Assembly: GCF_028682395.1 (NCBI RefSeq)
Contig: NZ_JANHLC010000005.1
Span: 1-64,000 of the forward strand
Length of the DNA stretch: 64,000 nt
Direction of reading: 5' to 3'
DNA from: Pseudomonas putida
GTDB taxonomy: Bacteria; Pseudomonadota; Gammaproteobacteria; Pseudomonadales; Pseudomonadaceae
Numbering within the stretch: the first letter of the stretch is position 1; every line of letters starts with the position of its first letter. The notes below the pieces were generated by a model. The model did not search any database, was not told the DNA's origin, and was given only the letters and a program-made list of their open reading frames with translations. Shown here piece after piece: positions 1-8,471 of the stretch. The translations under genes and the position numbers were made by a program.

Positions 1-1206
1 GACCAGATTACCCGTGGCCGTTTCCGCAGTACTGGCGGGATTGCTGCCCGTAACCGTGCCGCCTGCTAGGTCAATACCATCCTTGCTGGTATCCAACGCA
101 TTTTCATACACCTTCACATCACTATCGGTCCGAGCAGTCAGGCCGCTATCGGCGATATTGATGGTCAAGGTAGTGGTGCTCAGATCACCGTCACCATCAC
201 GAATCGTGTAGGTGAACACATCACTCGCACCGGGCGGCGTTACCGCGTTAGGGTTGCTGTGATAGACCGCCACACCTGCTGCATTCAAAGTCAGCGTACC
301 GTAGGTACCGGTAATTGAAGTATTCAAACCGGTATCGACAGTGGCGGTCTGGCTCCCGGCTTTAACGCCGATCACCACCGCACCATCGGCGCCCAAAGTG
401 TCGTTACCCAACACATTGGTGGTGACGCTATTGCCCTCTGTGACTTGGGCCGTATCCGCTTTGGCGGTGGGCACATCGTCGACGATGCTGATCTGGATCG
501 TGCCGTTGACTGTATTGCCCAGGGCATCAGTCGCCGAGTAGGTAAAAGTTTCATTGAGCGCGATATTGGCGCCGTTATCGCCGTTGGGCGTATTGGTCAC
601 CGGCGAGGTCAGGGTGTAAGTGTAGGTACCGTCACCATTGATATGAATCTGCCCAAAACTACCGGTATCACTGCCGACCAGAGCAAAGATCAACGGACCG
701 GTGCCGCCCGAGGTGGAGTCGACCAGATTGCCACTGGCGGTTTCTGCCGTGCTGGTTGAGTCGCTACCGGTGACCGTACCTGCGGCCAGATCCGCGCCGT
801 CCTTACTGGTGTCCAGCGCGTTTTCATAGACCTTCACATCGCTATCGGTCTGGGCAGTCAGGCCGCTATCGGTGATATTGATGGTCAAGGTGGTGCTGCT
901 TAGATCGCCATCGCCATCACGGATCGTATAGACAAAAACATCCGTCGCGCCGGGGGGCGTGATGGCATTGGGCGTGCTGTGGTAAACGGCAACGCCTGCG
1001 GCATTGATGGTCAATGTGCCGTAGGTGCCATTGATTACGGTGTTCAAACCGCTGTCCAGGTTTTCGATCTGGTCACCGGCCTTGACGCCGACCACCGTCG
1101 CGCCGTCAGCACCCCGGGTATCGTTGTCCAGCACCAGTGTGGTGATCGTCGCGCCCTCGATCCCCTGCGCCGTATCGGCCCTGGCCGTAGGCACATCATC
1201 AATTAC
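1..1206. repeat. 720-bp direct repeat inside the adhesin gene
   Basis: Bases 1-480 match 721-1200 closely. Landmarks recur exactly 720 bases apart, for example gaccagatt at 1 and 721, and the D-D-V-P-T-A motif encoded near 475 and 1195. The unit encodes 240 residues and keeps the reading frame. More copies probably lie to the left of the window. Confidence 0.85.
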
Positions 1207-2148
1207 GTTGATATCCAGGCTCGCATCGGCCTGGCTGCCATTGCTGTCGGTGGCATGCACCGCAAAGCTTTCGGGCAGATTATTGGTCCCGCTCCCATCG
1301 GGATGGGTTTCACTGGCGACCAGGGTGTAGGTGTAGCTGACCGTCCCCGTGCTCGCATTGAACCCGGTGATGGTCAGAATGCCGTGGGCCGTAGCCTGGA
1401 ACTGCGGCGTCTGGCTGGGCGCGCCATTGCTGTAGACCTGGATGCCGCCCACGGACAAATTGCTCAGCCCGTCGGGCGCCGAGACCTGGAAGGTACCCTG
1501 CTGGGTCAACAGGCCCGGCGCATTGACCGAGCCCTGTGGCAGGTCGGCTTCATTGACCGTCAACTCGCCCCCTTCCACCGCCAGCCCGGTCAGGATGACA
1601 GGCCGGTCAGGAGGACTCGGCGCGGCACTGTTGTCCTCGGGAGTAGCCGCCACCCTTCTATCGACAAACTCGGGGATACCGCCAAAACCCGCCGTCGGGA
1701 AACCGATAATCGGGTCCACACGACCCGCCACCTCGGTCAGCAACACAAAGGAATGGCCGCCGCCCAGCTCGCCGGTCGCGGTCGAGCCATTCGGGCCGGC
1801 AGCGGTGGCTTCAGCGTCCTGGGTCGGGTCGATACCGGCAGCAATGGCTGCCTGGAGTTTTTCCACCGAAGTCAGTTGCGCTTCACTGGGCGTGACCGCT
1901 TCAGGGGCATTGACGTGTGGAGCATGCTCGGCCAGCAATTGCGGGCTCAAGTGCAGGCTGCTTGCGCGGCCCAGCGTCAGCTCGCCGCCGTCGCTCAATC
2001 TGACCGCTACCGCGCCGGACGCACCGGTCTCCAGTTGCTCACCCGCAAACAACCGATCCCCTTCGGCCAGGGGGCGGCGGCTACCATCCGGCTCCACCGC
2101 GAACACCTGACCGATCACTTTGCTCACCACACCGATTAACTGAGCCAT
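1..2148 (-). CDS. LapA/MapA-type giant adhesin with N-terminal retention module (3' part outside window)
   Basis: The first 716 codons are visible; the gene continues past base 1. The start ATG at 2148 follows a strong GGAGGAG ribosome site. Residues about 1-110 form the LapA-type retention module, which plugs the TolC pore and holds the adhesin on the outer membrane. Residues 115-118 read T-A-A-G, the di-alanine site cut by the periplasmic protease LapG in this family, so c-di-GMP control through LapD/LapG is expected by analogy. From about residue 310 there are VCBS/Ig-like repeats of 240 residues with NDT and YTIRDGDGDLS motifs. It diverges from a type I secretion operon at 2735-7639 that should export it. 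Repeats of 240 residues are longer than the roughly 100-residue repeats known from LapA, so a MapA-like second adhesin is equally possible and no symbol is given. Confidence 0.9.
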   Translation of the reverse strand, partial: MAQLIGVVSKVIGQVFAVEPDGSRRPLAEGDRLFAGEQLETGASGAVAVRLSDGGELTLGRASSLHLSPQLLAEHAPHVNAPEAVTPSEAQLTSVEKLQAAIAAGIDPTQDAEATAAGPNGSTATGELGGGHSFVLLTEVAGRVDPIIGFPTAGFGGIPEFVDRRVAATPEDNSAAPSPPDRPVILTGLAVEGGELTVNEADLPQGSVNAPGLLTQQGTFQVSAPDGLSNLSVGGIQVYSNGAPSQTPQFQATAHGILTITGFNASTGTVSYTYTLVASETHPDGSGTNNLPESFAVHATDSNGSQADASLDINVIDDVPTARADTAQGIEGATITTLVLDNDTRGADGATVVGVKAGDQIENLDSGLNTVINGTYGTLTINAAGVAVYHSTPNAITPPGATDVFVYTIRDGDGDLSSTTLTINITDSGLTAQTDSDVKVYENALDTSKDGADLAAGTVTGSDSTSTAETASGNLVDSTSGGTGPLIFALVGSDTGSFGQIHINGDGTYTYTLTSPVTNTPNGDNGANIALNETFTYSATDALGNTVNGTIQISIVDDVPTAKADTAQVTEGNSVTTNVLGNDTLGADGAVVIGVKAGSQTATVDTGLNTSITGTYGTLTLNAAGVAVYHSNPNAVTPPGASDVFTYTIRDGDGDLSTTTLTINIADSGLTARTDSDVKVYENALDTSKDGIDLAGGTVTGSNPASTAETATGNLV

Positions 2149-2734
2149 AACCACTCCTCCACCGCCAGCTGCGAACAGCCTCTGGTTGTGCAGAAAAGTC
2201 TCTACGGTGTACCCGGAAAGCTTGGCCGGTCTCCTGACCAACAGCTATTTACGCAAAGGTAAACAACGTTCCCTCGCCCATTTCATTGCCCCGCTGGCCC
2301 CTCGTCATGTGGGTTGTTTAGGCCGCAGGCCCGTCAATGCAACCGCGTGCATCCCGGCGCGGACAACCTCACTTCACGAGCAGCGACATCACTCTAAAAC
2401 TGGGAAGTGACAAAAAAACGTCACCCATGAGCAATGCCGTTCCATCTCCTCCGCGGCTTCTCCGCCTGCTTTTTCACCTATGAGATGGAACCTTTCAGGT
2501 TCCGCCAGAAACTCGTAGAGGCCAGTAAAAACCGGGCCCCTTGAGTTGAACAATGTCGTGGATTACGCCAGACGCATAAGTTTTTTTGTGCATAAGCGTT
2601 ATGACAAATTCTTCTTAGCTCCGTCTCCAGATGTTCTTAGCTCTGTTGTTACAAGCCTGAAACGGTTTGACCTAAAAATATCGTCATTTTCTTGACAAAC
2701 ACTTGGCACCATTAAGAACAGGGAGTAGTACCTC
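2149..2734. other. Divergent intergenic region between adhesin and secretion operon
   Basis: This 586-bp AT-richer stretch separates the adhesin start (2148) from the TolC gene start (2735) and must hold both promoters. It contains two copies of ttcttagctc (2612-2621 and 2634-2643), 22 bp apart (two helical turns), and two copies of gcataag (2574-2580 and 2590-2596). I could not place a convincing promoter. A short ORF at 2186-2410 has no recognisable features. Confidence 0.5.
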
Positions 2735-4090
2735 ATGCGCGTCACACGCCCGCTCTACAGCGCGATTCTGCTAGCGATGGCCTGTGCCCAGGCTCAGGCC
2801 ATGAACCTGACCGAAGCCATCCAAAGCACCATCGCCACGCACCCGGAATTGCAGGCCAGCGAGAACAACCGCCTGTCGGCCGATGAGGATGTGAAGTTCG
2901 CCAAGGGCGGCTTCTACCCAAGCCTGGACCTGAACGCCGGTTATGGCCGGGGCTATAGCGACAACACCAATACCCGTGCCCTGGGCAAACACCATACCGA
3001 GACACTGAACTACACCCAGTCGGAACTGCGCCTGCGGCAAATGCTTTTCGATGGCTTCAACACCGCCAATGAAGTCGGCCGCACCCAGGCCGTGGTCAAC
3101 TCGCGCGCCTATTACGCCCAGGGCACTGCCGAAAGCCTGGGCCTGCGCACCATCGAGGTCTATCTCGAAGTGCTCAAGCGTCGCGAACTGGTGACCCTGG
3201 CCAAGAACAACCTGCAGGCCCACCTGCGGGTCAACGATCAGATCGGCCTGCGCAGCGAACGTGGCGTGGGCAGCACCGCCGACCTCGATCAGTCCAAAGC
3301 ACGGCGCGCCCTGGCGGAAAACAATTACCAGACCGCGCTGGTCGACCTGAGCGATGCCGAGTCGAACTTCTTCAGCGCCGTCGGCCGGATGCCCGACGAG
3401 CTGGAAGCCCCCGCGTCCATCAAGGGCCAGATGCCACCGAGCCTGGTCGAAGCCCGCCAGGGCATGCTGGAAAACAACCCGTACCTGAGATCGGCCCAGG
3501 CCGATGTCCAGGCCGCCGAAAAACAATACGAGGTCGCCAAGTCGCCGTTCTACCCACGCTTTGACGCCGAGGCTGCCGTAGGCGCCAACAACAACCAGCA
3601 GGGCCAGGAAGGTCATGACAATGAATGGCGGGTCGGCGTGGTGATGAACTACAACCTGTTCCGCGGCGGCAGCGACAAGGCACGCCTGCAGTCGGACGCG
3701 CACAAAATCAACCAGGCCATGGACATCCGCAACAACGCGCTGCGCATGGTCAACGAGAACATGTCCCTGGCCTGGCACGCCATGGAGAACGCCCGAATCC
3801 AGACCCCGACTGCCCGTGAATACGCCGAGACCACCACCCGCGTGCGGGCCGCCTACCAGGACCAGTTCGGCCTGGGCCAGCGTACTCTGCTCGATGTGCT
3901 CGACAGCGAAAACGAGCTGTACAACGCCAACCGTCGCTACACCGAAGTCCGCTACACCGAGGAGTTCTCGATGTACCGGGTCCTGGCCAATATGGGCGAA
4001 CTACTGCGCAAGCAGAACGTGGTGCTGCCTGCTGAAGCCATTGCCCAGACCGAGGTGAGAAACGAAGCTCGGCTGCCGGACATGAAGTAG
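2735..4090 (+). CDS. TolC-family outer membrane protein of type I secretion (LapE/MapE-like)
   Basis: This 451-residue protein is the outer membrane channel of a type I secretion system. Residues 1-22 are a signal peptide ending in AQAQA. The rest shows the two-fold repeated helical/beta-barrel pattern of TolC proteins, for example NLTEAIQSTIATHPELQA near the N-terminus and a second half starting near residue 235 (NPYLRSAQADVQAAEKQYEVA). A GGAG ribosome site lies 10 bases before the ATG. It is the first gene of an operon with the ABC transporter (27 bp downstream) and the HlyD adaptor, so it is dedicated to export of the neighbouring adhesin. In LapA-type systems this channel also anchors the adhesin until LapG cuts it. 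Confidence 0.9.
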   Translation: MRVTRPLYSAILLAMACAQAQAMNLTEAIQSTIATHPELQASENNRLSADEDVKFAKGGFYPSLDLNAGYGRGYSDNTNTRALGKHHTETLNYTQSELRLRQMLFDGFNTANEVGRTQAVVNSRAYYAQGTAESLGLRTIEVYLEVLKRRELVTLAKNNLQAHLRVNDQIGLRSERGVGSTADLDQSKARRALAENNYQTALVDLSDAESNFFSAVGRMPDELEAPASIKGQMPPSLVEARQGMLENNPYLRSAQADVQAAEKQYEVAKSPFYPRFDAEAAVGANNNQQGQEGHDNEWRVGVVMNYNLFRGGSDKARLQSDAHKINQAMDIRNNALRMVNENMSLAWHAMENARIQTPTAREYAETTTRVRAAYQDQFGLGQRTLLDVLDSENELYNANRRYTEVRYTEEFSMYRVLANMGELLRKQNVVLPAEAIAQTEVRNEARLPDMK

Positions 4091-4117
4091 TCATCCCCAC
4101 CACGGGAGCCACCTCAA

Positions 4118-6277
4118 TTGACCCGAATGGAACCCGCGAACTCAGGCGTCGACCCACGCCTGAGCTTCGACGACCCGCTGCTCGATGGCTTGCTGATCCT
4201 GTGCAAGCTGCACGATTGTCCCGTCAGCCGCAGCAGCCTCAGCGCAGGCCTACCGCTCCCCGAACAACGCCTGAGCCTCGCGCTGCTGCCCCGCGCAGCC
4301 GCCCGGGCCGGCTTGCAGGCACGCCTGCTGCGCCGTGACCTCATGGCGATTTCCCCGCTCAATCTGCCCGTGCTGCTGATCCTCAAGGACGGTCGCTGCG
4401 CCGTGCTACGCCGCTGGGGCGACGACGCCAGGGCGCTGATCCTGCCCTGTGAAGCCGAAGGCGGCGAACAGTGGGTCGACACCGCCGCACTGGCCACCGA
4501 ATACAGCGGCCAGGCGCTGTTCGCTCGCCCGCGTCATGAACTCGAAGACCTGCGCAGCCCCCTGGTACCGCGGGTCGAAGCCTGGTTTCGCGACACCCTG
4601 AAACTGTCACGCTGGCTCTACAGCGACGCGATCCTCGCCAGCTTTCTGATCAACCTGCTGGGCCTGATGGTCCCGCTGTTCGTGATGCAAACCTATGACC
4701 GGGTGGTGCCCAACCAGGCGACCTCGACCCTCTGGGTCCTGAGCATCGGCCTGTTGATCGGCACCGGTTTCGAACTGGTGCTGCGCGTGGTCCGTGCCCA
4801 CCTGCTGGACCAGGCCGGCAAGAAGACCGATGTGATCCTGTCCGCCACGCTGTTCGAGCGCATCATCGGCATGGCCATGAAAGCCCGGCCCTCGACCATT
4901 GGCGGCTTCGCCCAGAGCATCCACGACTTCCAGGGCCTGCGCGAATTCCTCACCGCCGTGACCTTGACCAGCCTGATCGACCTGCCCTTTGCCCTGCTGA
5001 TGCTGGTGGTGATCGGCCTTCTCGGCGGCTGGCTGGTGGTGATCCCGCTGCTGGCCTTCCCTATCACCATTGTCTTTGCCCTGATGATCCAGGTGCGCCT
5101 GCGCGACACCGTGCAGAAAAGCCTGAGCCTGGGCGCCGAGCGCCAGGCGCTGTTGATCGAGACCCTGGGTGGCCTGGAAACACTCAAGGCCTGCGGCGCC
5201 GAGAGCGAACGCCAGCACCGCTGGGAACACACCCACGGCGCCCTGACCCGCCTGGATAGCCACGCGCGCAACCTCTCGGCCCTGGCCACCAATGGCACGC
5301 TGTTCATCCAGCAATTCTCCGGCATGGCGACCATTGTCGCCGGGGTCTACAGCATCATTGCCGGCAATCTCAGTGTCGGCGCACTGGTCGCCTGCTACAT
5401 GCTCGGCAGTCGCGTGCTGGCGCCGCTGGGGCAGATCGCCGGGCTGATCACCCGCTATCAACAGGCCCAACTGACCATGCGCAGTACCGATGCCTTGATG
5501 GCCCTGCCCCAGGAGCGTGAAACCGGCAAGCGACCGCTGGAGCGCACCCAGTTGCACGGCGCCCTGGCCCTGAGCCAGGTCAGCTTTCGCTATCCCGGCC
5601 AGAGTGCCCCGGCCCTGGCCAATGTCAGCTTCAGCCTGCAGCCTGGCGAACGGGTCGGCATTATCGGCCGCAGCGGCTCGGGAAAAAGCACCCTGGCACG
5701 CCTGGTGATGGGCTTCTTCGCCCCGGATGAGGGGCAACTGCTGCTGGACGGCCTGGACCTGCGCCAAGTGGATATCGCCGACCTGCGCCAGCAGATCGGC
5801 TATGTCGCCCATGACCTGCCATTACTGGCCGGCAGCCTGCGCGACAACCTGACCCTGGGCGCGCGCTACGTCAGCGACGCGCGCATGCTTGAAGTCGCTG
5901 AATTGACCGGCGTCAGCGAGCTGGCCCGCCAGCATCCGGCCGGCTTCGACCGCCCCGTGGGCGAGCGTGGCCAGTTGCTGTCCGGGGGGCAGCGCCAGGC
6001 CGTGCTACTGGCCCGGGCCCTGCTGCTGGACCCACCGATCCTGGTGCTCGACGAACCAACCAGTGCCATGGACAACAGCAGCGAGGATGCCCTGCGCCAA
6101 CGCCTGCACACCTTGATCGAAGGCAAGAGCCTGCTGCTGGTTACCCACCGCACGTCCATGCTTAGCCTGGTCGATCGCCTGGTGGTGCTGGACAATGGAC
6201 GTGTCGTCGCCGATGGACCGAAGGACGTGGTGATCGATGCACTGCGCAAGGGCCGTGTTGGCTCGGCCGCGGTCTAG
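4118..6277 (+). CDS. Type I secretion ABC transporter, permease/ATPase fusion (LapB/MapB-like)
   Basis: This 719-residue inner membrane exporter has three parts. Residues about 15-140 are a C39-like domain that does not show the catalytic Cys arrangement of true C39 peptidases, as is usual for exporters of RTX adhesins. Residues about 155-460 are the transmembrane region. The nucleotide-binding domain has Walker A GRSGSGKST, signature LLSGGQRQ and Walker B ILVLDEPTSA. The TTG at 4118 is chosen because GGGAG lies about 10 bases upstream; the ATG at 4127 is a possible alternative. Only 9 bp separate it from the HlyD gene. It should drive ATP-dependent export of the adhesin encoded at 1-2148. 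Confidence 0.9.
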   Translation: MTRMEPANSGVDPRLSFDDPLLDGLLILCKLHDCPVSRSSLSAGLPLPEQRLSLALLPRAAARAGLQARLLRRDLMAISPLNLPVLLILKDGRCAVLRRWGDDARALILPCEAEGGEQWVDTAALATEYSGQALFARPRHELEDLRSPLVPRVEAWFRDTLKLSRWLYSDAILASFLINLLGLMVPLFVMQTYDRVVPNQATSTLWVLSIGLLIGTGFELVLRVVRAHLLDQAGKKTDVILSATLFERIIGMAMKARPSTIGGFAQSIHDFQGLREFLTAVTLTSLIDLPFALLMLVVIGLLGGWLVVIPLLAFPITIVFALMIQVRLRDTVQKSLSLGAERQALLIETLGGLETLKACGAESERQHRWEHTHGALTRLDSHARNLSALATNGTLFIQQFSGMATIVAGVYSIIAGNLSVGALVACYMLGSRVLAPLGQIAGLITRYQQAQLTMRSTDALMALPQERETGKRPLERTQLHGALALSQVSFRYPGQSAPALANVSFSLQPGERVGIIGRSGSGKSTLARLVMGFFAPDEGQLLLDGLDLRQVDIADLRQQIGYVAHDLPLLAGSLRDNLTLGARYVSDARMLEVAELTGVSELARQHPAGFDRPVGERGQLLSGGQRQAVLLARALLLDPPILVLDEPTSAMDNSSEDALRQRLHTLIEGKSLLLVTHRTSMLSLVDRLVVLDNGRVVADGPKDVVIDALRKGRVGSAAV

Positions 6278-6286
6278 GGGGAATCC

Positions 6287-7639
6287 ATGGCTAGCACCGA
6301 AGGTCGCGGGTATCTGAAGAGCCTGGGCAAAAGCGCCGAGAGCGAGTTTCTGCCCGAGGTGGCCGGCGCCTCCCTGGAGGACTCGCCACGGTTGTCGCGC
6401 CTGACCGTCTGGCTGGCGGCCGCGCTGATTGTCACGGCCCTGGTCTGGGCGCGCTTTGCCGTGCTCGAGGAAGTGACCATGGGTGAAGGCAAGGCCATCC
6501 CCTCCAGCAAGGTTCAGGTGATCCAGAACCTGGAAGGCGGCATCGTCACCGAAATCCTGGTGCACGAGGGCCAAACGGTGAACAAGGGCGACACCCTCCT
6601 GCGCCTCGACGACACGCGTTTTCTCTCGAACAAGGGGGAAAGCGAGGCTGACCGCTATGCCCTGACGGCCAAGGTCGAACGCCTCGCCGCCGAAGCCGAG
6701 GGCCGGCCGTTCGAGCTGTCGGCTGAAGTCATTGCCAAGGCCCCCCAGGTCGCCGAGGACGAGAAGTCCCTGTACCTGCAACGCCAGCGCCGCTTGAGCA
6801 GCGAACAACGGACCCTGACCGAACAGTTGCGCCAGAAGACCCAGGAACTGGCGGAGTTTCGTTCCAAGCAGGATCAATACCGCTCCAGCCTCGGCTTGCT
6901 GCAACAGGAAATGAATATGTCGGCACCGCTGGTGAACACCGGCGCGGTTTCGCCGGTAGAGATTCTGCGGCTCAAACGCAGCGCCGTGGAAATTCGCGGC
7001 TCACTGGATGCCACCACCCTGGCGATCCCCCGCGCCGAATCGGCGATGAATGAAATCAAGAGCAAGATCGACGAATCGGAGCAGAGCTTTCGCTCGGACG
7101 CGGCCAAGGAACTCAACGACAAACGCACGGAGTTGTCCAAGCTGGCGGCCTCCAGCATTGCCATTGATGACCGGGTAAGCCGCACCACCGTGGTCTCGCC
7201 GGTCTATGGCATCGTCAAGCAATTGAAGGTCAATACCATTGGCGGCGTGGTCCAGCCGGGCAGCGACATGGTCGAAGTGGTGCCCCTGGAAGACAACCTG
7301 CTGATCGAAGCCAGGGTCCGTCCCCAGGACGTCGCCTTTCTAAGGCCTGGGCAAAAAGCCATGGTCAAGTTCAGTGCCTACGACTACACCATCTATGGCG
7401 GCCTGAGTGCGCGCCTGGAACTGATCGGCGCCGACACCATTACCGACGACAAGGGCAACAGCTTCTATCTGATCCAGGTGCGTACCGACAAAAACCACCT
7501 GGGTGGCGACAACAAGCCGCTGCTGATCATTCCCGGAATGATTGCCACGGTGGACATCATTACCGGCGAGAAGAGCGTGCTCGACTACCTGCTCAAGCCA
7601 GTGCTCAAGGCCCGTACCGAAGCCTTGCGTGAACGCTAG
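6287..7639 (+). CDS. HlyD-family membrane fusion protein of type I secretion (LapC/MapC-like)
   Basis: This 450-residue periplasmic adaptor links the ABC transporter to the TolC channel. One transmembrane helix lies near residues 42-62 (LTVWLAAALIVTALVWARFA). A lipoyl half-motif follows (VQVIQNLEGGIVTEILVHEG), then a long coiled coil (about 125-280), a second lipoyl half (VVSPVYGIVKQLKV) and a beta-barrel domain ending near 430. The order TolC, ABC, HlyD within one operon, next to a divergent retention-module adhesin, matches the Lap/Map systems of fluorescent pseudomonads. There is no terminator with a T-tract directly after the gene. Confidence 0.9.
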   Translation: MASTEGRGYLKSLGKSAESEFLPEVAGASLEDSPRLSRLTVWLAAALIVTALVWARFAVLEEVTMGEGKAIPSSKVQVIQNLEGGIVTEILVHEGQTVNKGDTLLRLDDTRFLSNKGESEADRYALTAKVERLAAEAEGRPFELSAEVIAKAPQVAEDEKSLYLQRQRRLSSEQRTLTEQLRQKTQELAEFRSKQDQYRSSLGLLQQEMNMSAPLVNTGAVSPVEILRLKRSAVEIRGSLDATTLAIPRAESAMNEIKSKIDESEQSFRSDAAKELNDKRTELSKLAASSIAIDDRVSRTTVVSPVYGIVKQLKVNTIGGVVQPGSDMVEVVPLEDNLLIEARVRPQDVAFLRPGQKAMVKFSAYDYTIYGGLSARLELIGADTITDDKGNSFYLIQVRTDKNHLGGDNKPLLIIPGMIATVDIITGEKSVLDYLLKPVLKARTEALRER

Positions 7640-7738
7640 GCCCTTGCAGCAGTACCGTCAGGGGCCTGCGAATACGCCGCACGGGCCAATCAAGGGTTTA
7701 CCCACGCGCTGCGTCCGGACGTTGCCTAGGGGCAACGG

Positions 7739-8359
7739 CTACACGCTTTCGCCTCTCGCCTGGCCGAGATGATTACGCTGGTAGGTTTCCTCGCCCATGG
7801 CCGCAATCTGTCCTTCGATCAATGCCTCGAACGGGGCCAGCAATGCCGCGAACGAGGCCGGCGCCTCCAATACGTCCAGGGCCTGTACGATCGCTTCAAG
7901 GGTCGACAACGCCCCCGGCCCGGGTGCCTTGCGCAAGCGATATCGCGACACCGAACCCTCGGCCAGGGTCACCCGAGGCAGGGCCGCCAGTAGCGGATTG
8001 AGGTGCAGCAATTTGCGCGCCTTTTTCCAGGTGCCATCAGGCACGACCAGCAGGACCGCCAACTCATCATCCACCCTGGTGCACGCCTGCAACGGCTGTG
8101 CATCCTCCCCCGGAAACAGCAGGTAGGCTCGATACCCCGGCGGATTGAGCAACGTCGCCAGGTCCTCGAACACCTCGCCTACCGCCAAGCACGCATTGTT
8201 GAGCCCCAGCACCGCCAGCCGCGCAGTATTCAACGCATGCTCGACCTCACTGGGGTGCTGCAGCACCAGCAGCCGGGTCCGGCTGTCCAGTTGCGGAATC
8301 AGCGCGCACAGGCAATGGGAGAGCGGACGTGCGCAACGCGCACAGCGGGGGCGAGACAT
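7739..8359 (-). CDS. DTW-domain protein, probable tRNA 3-(3-amino-3-carboxypropyl)uridine transferase
   Basis: This 206-residue protein starts at ATG 8359 (MSRPRCARCARPLSHCLC); the longer upstream reading has no support. The N-terminal Cys pairs suggest metal binding. The core motif is VVPDGTWKKARKL, the D-G-T-W form of the DTW domain. The family includes E. coli TapT (YfiP), which uses S-adenosylmethionine to add an aminocarboxypropyl group to uridine 47 of tRNAs. The substrate position here is inferred from the family only. A small hairpin without a T-tract (7720-7737) overlaps its stop. It is oriented toward the secretion operon and follows the chemoreceptor gene, from which it is separated by a long inverted repeat. 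Confidence 0.85.
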   Translation of the reverse strand: MSRPRCARCARPLSHCLCALIPQLDSRTRLLVLQHPSEVEHALNTARLAVLGLNNACLAVGEVFEDLATLLNPPGYRAYLLFPGEDAQPLQACTRVDDELAVLLVVPDGTWKKARKLLHLNPLLAALPRVTLAEGSVSRYRLRKAPGPGALSTLEAIVQALDVLEAPASFAALLAPFEALIEGQIAAMGEETYQRNHLGQARGESV

Positions 8360-8389
8360 AGACACAAAAGCTCCTGGCGGGGCAGCCAT

Positions 8390-8461
8390 AAGCTGCAAGC
8401 GATAAATTTTAAGCGGCCGGCTCCAAGGTTCATAGCGCTTAAAACTTGTCGCTTGCAGCTT
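8390..8461. repeat. Long inverted repeat between chemoreceptor and DTW genes
   Basis: Arms 8390-8415 and 8436-8461 are complementary over 26 bp with two differences, both of which would be G-U pairs in one of the transcripts; the loop is 20 bases. There is no long T-tract. The arms resemble the aagctgcaagc-type intergenic palindromes scattered in P. fluorescens genomes, but it could also act as a terminator or mRNA stabiliser for the chemoreceptor gene. Confidence 0.75.
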
Positions 8462-8471
8462 GCCGCGACCT

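Noticed and set aside
2186..2410. Plus-strand 74-codon ORF in the adhesin promoter region
   Set aside because: No ribosome site, no known motif and a composition unlike Pseudomonas proteins.
2692..2718. TTGACA with TAAGAA as promoter of the secretion operon
   Set aside because: The spacer is only 15 bp and the start point would leave almost no room before the ribosome site.
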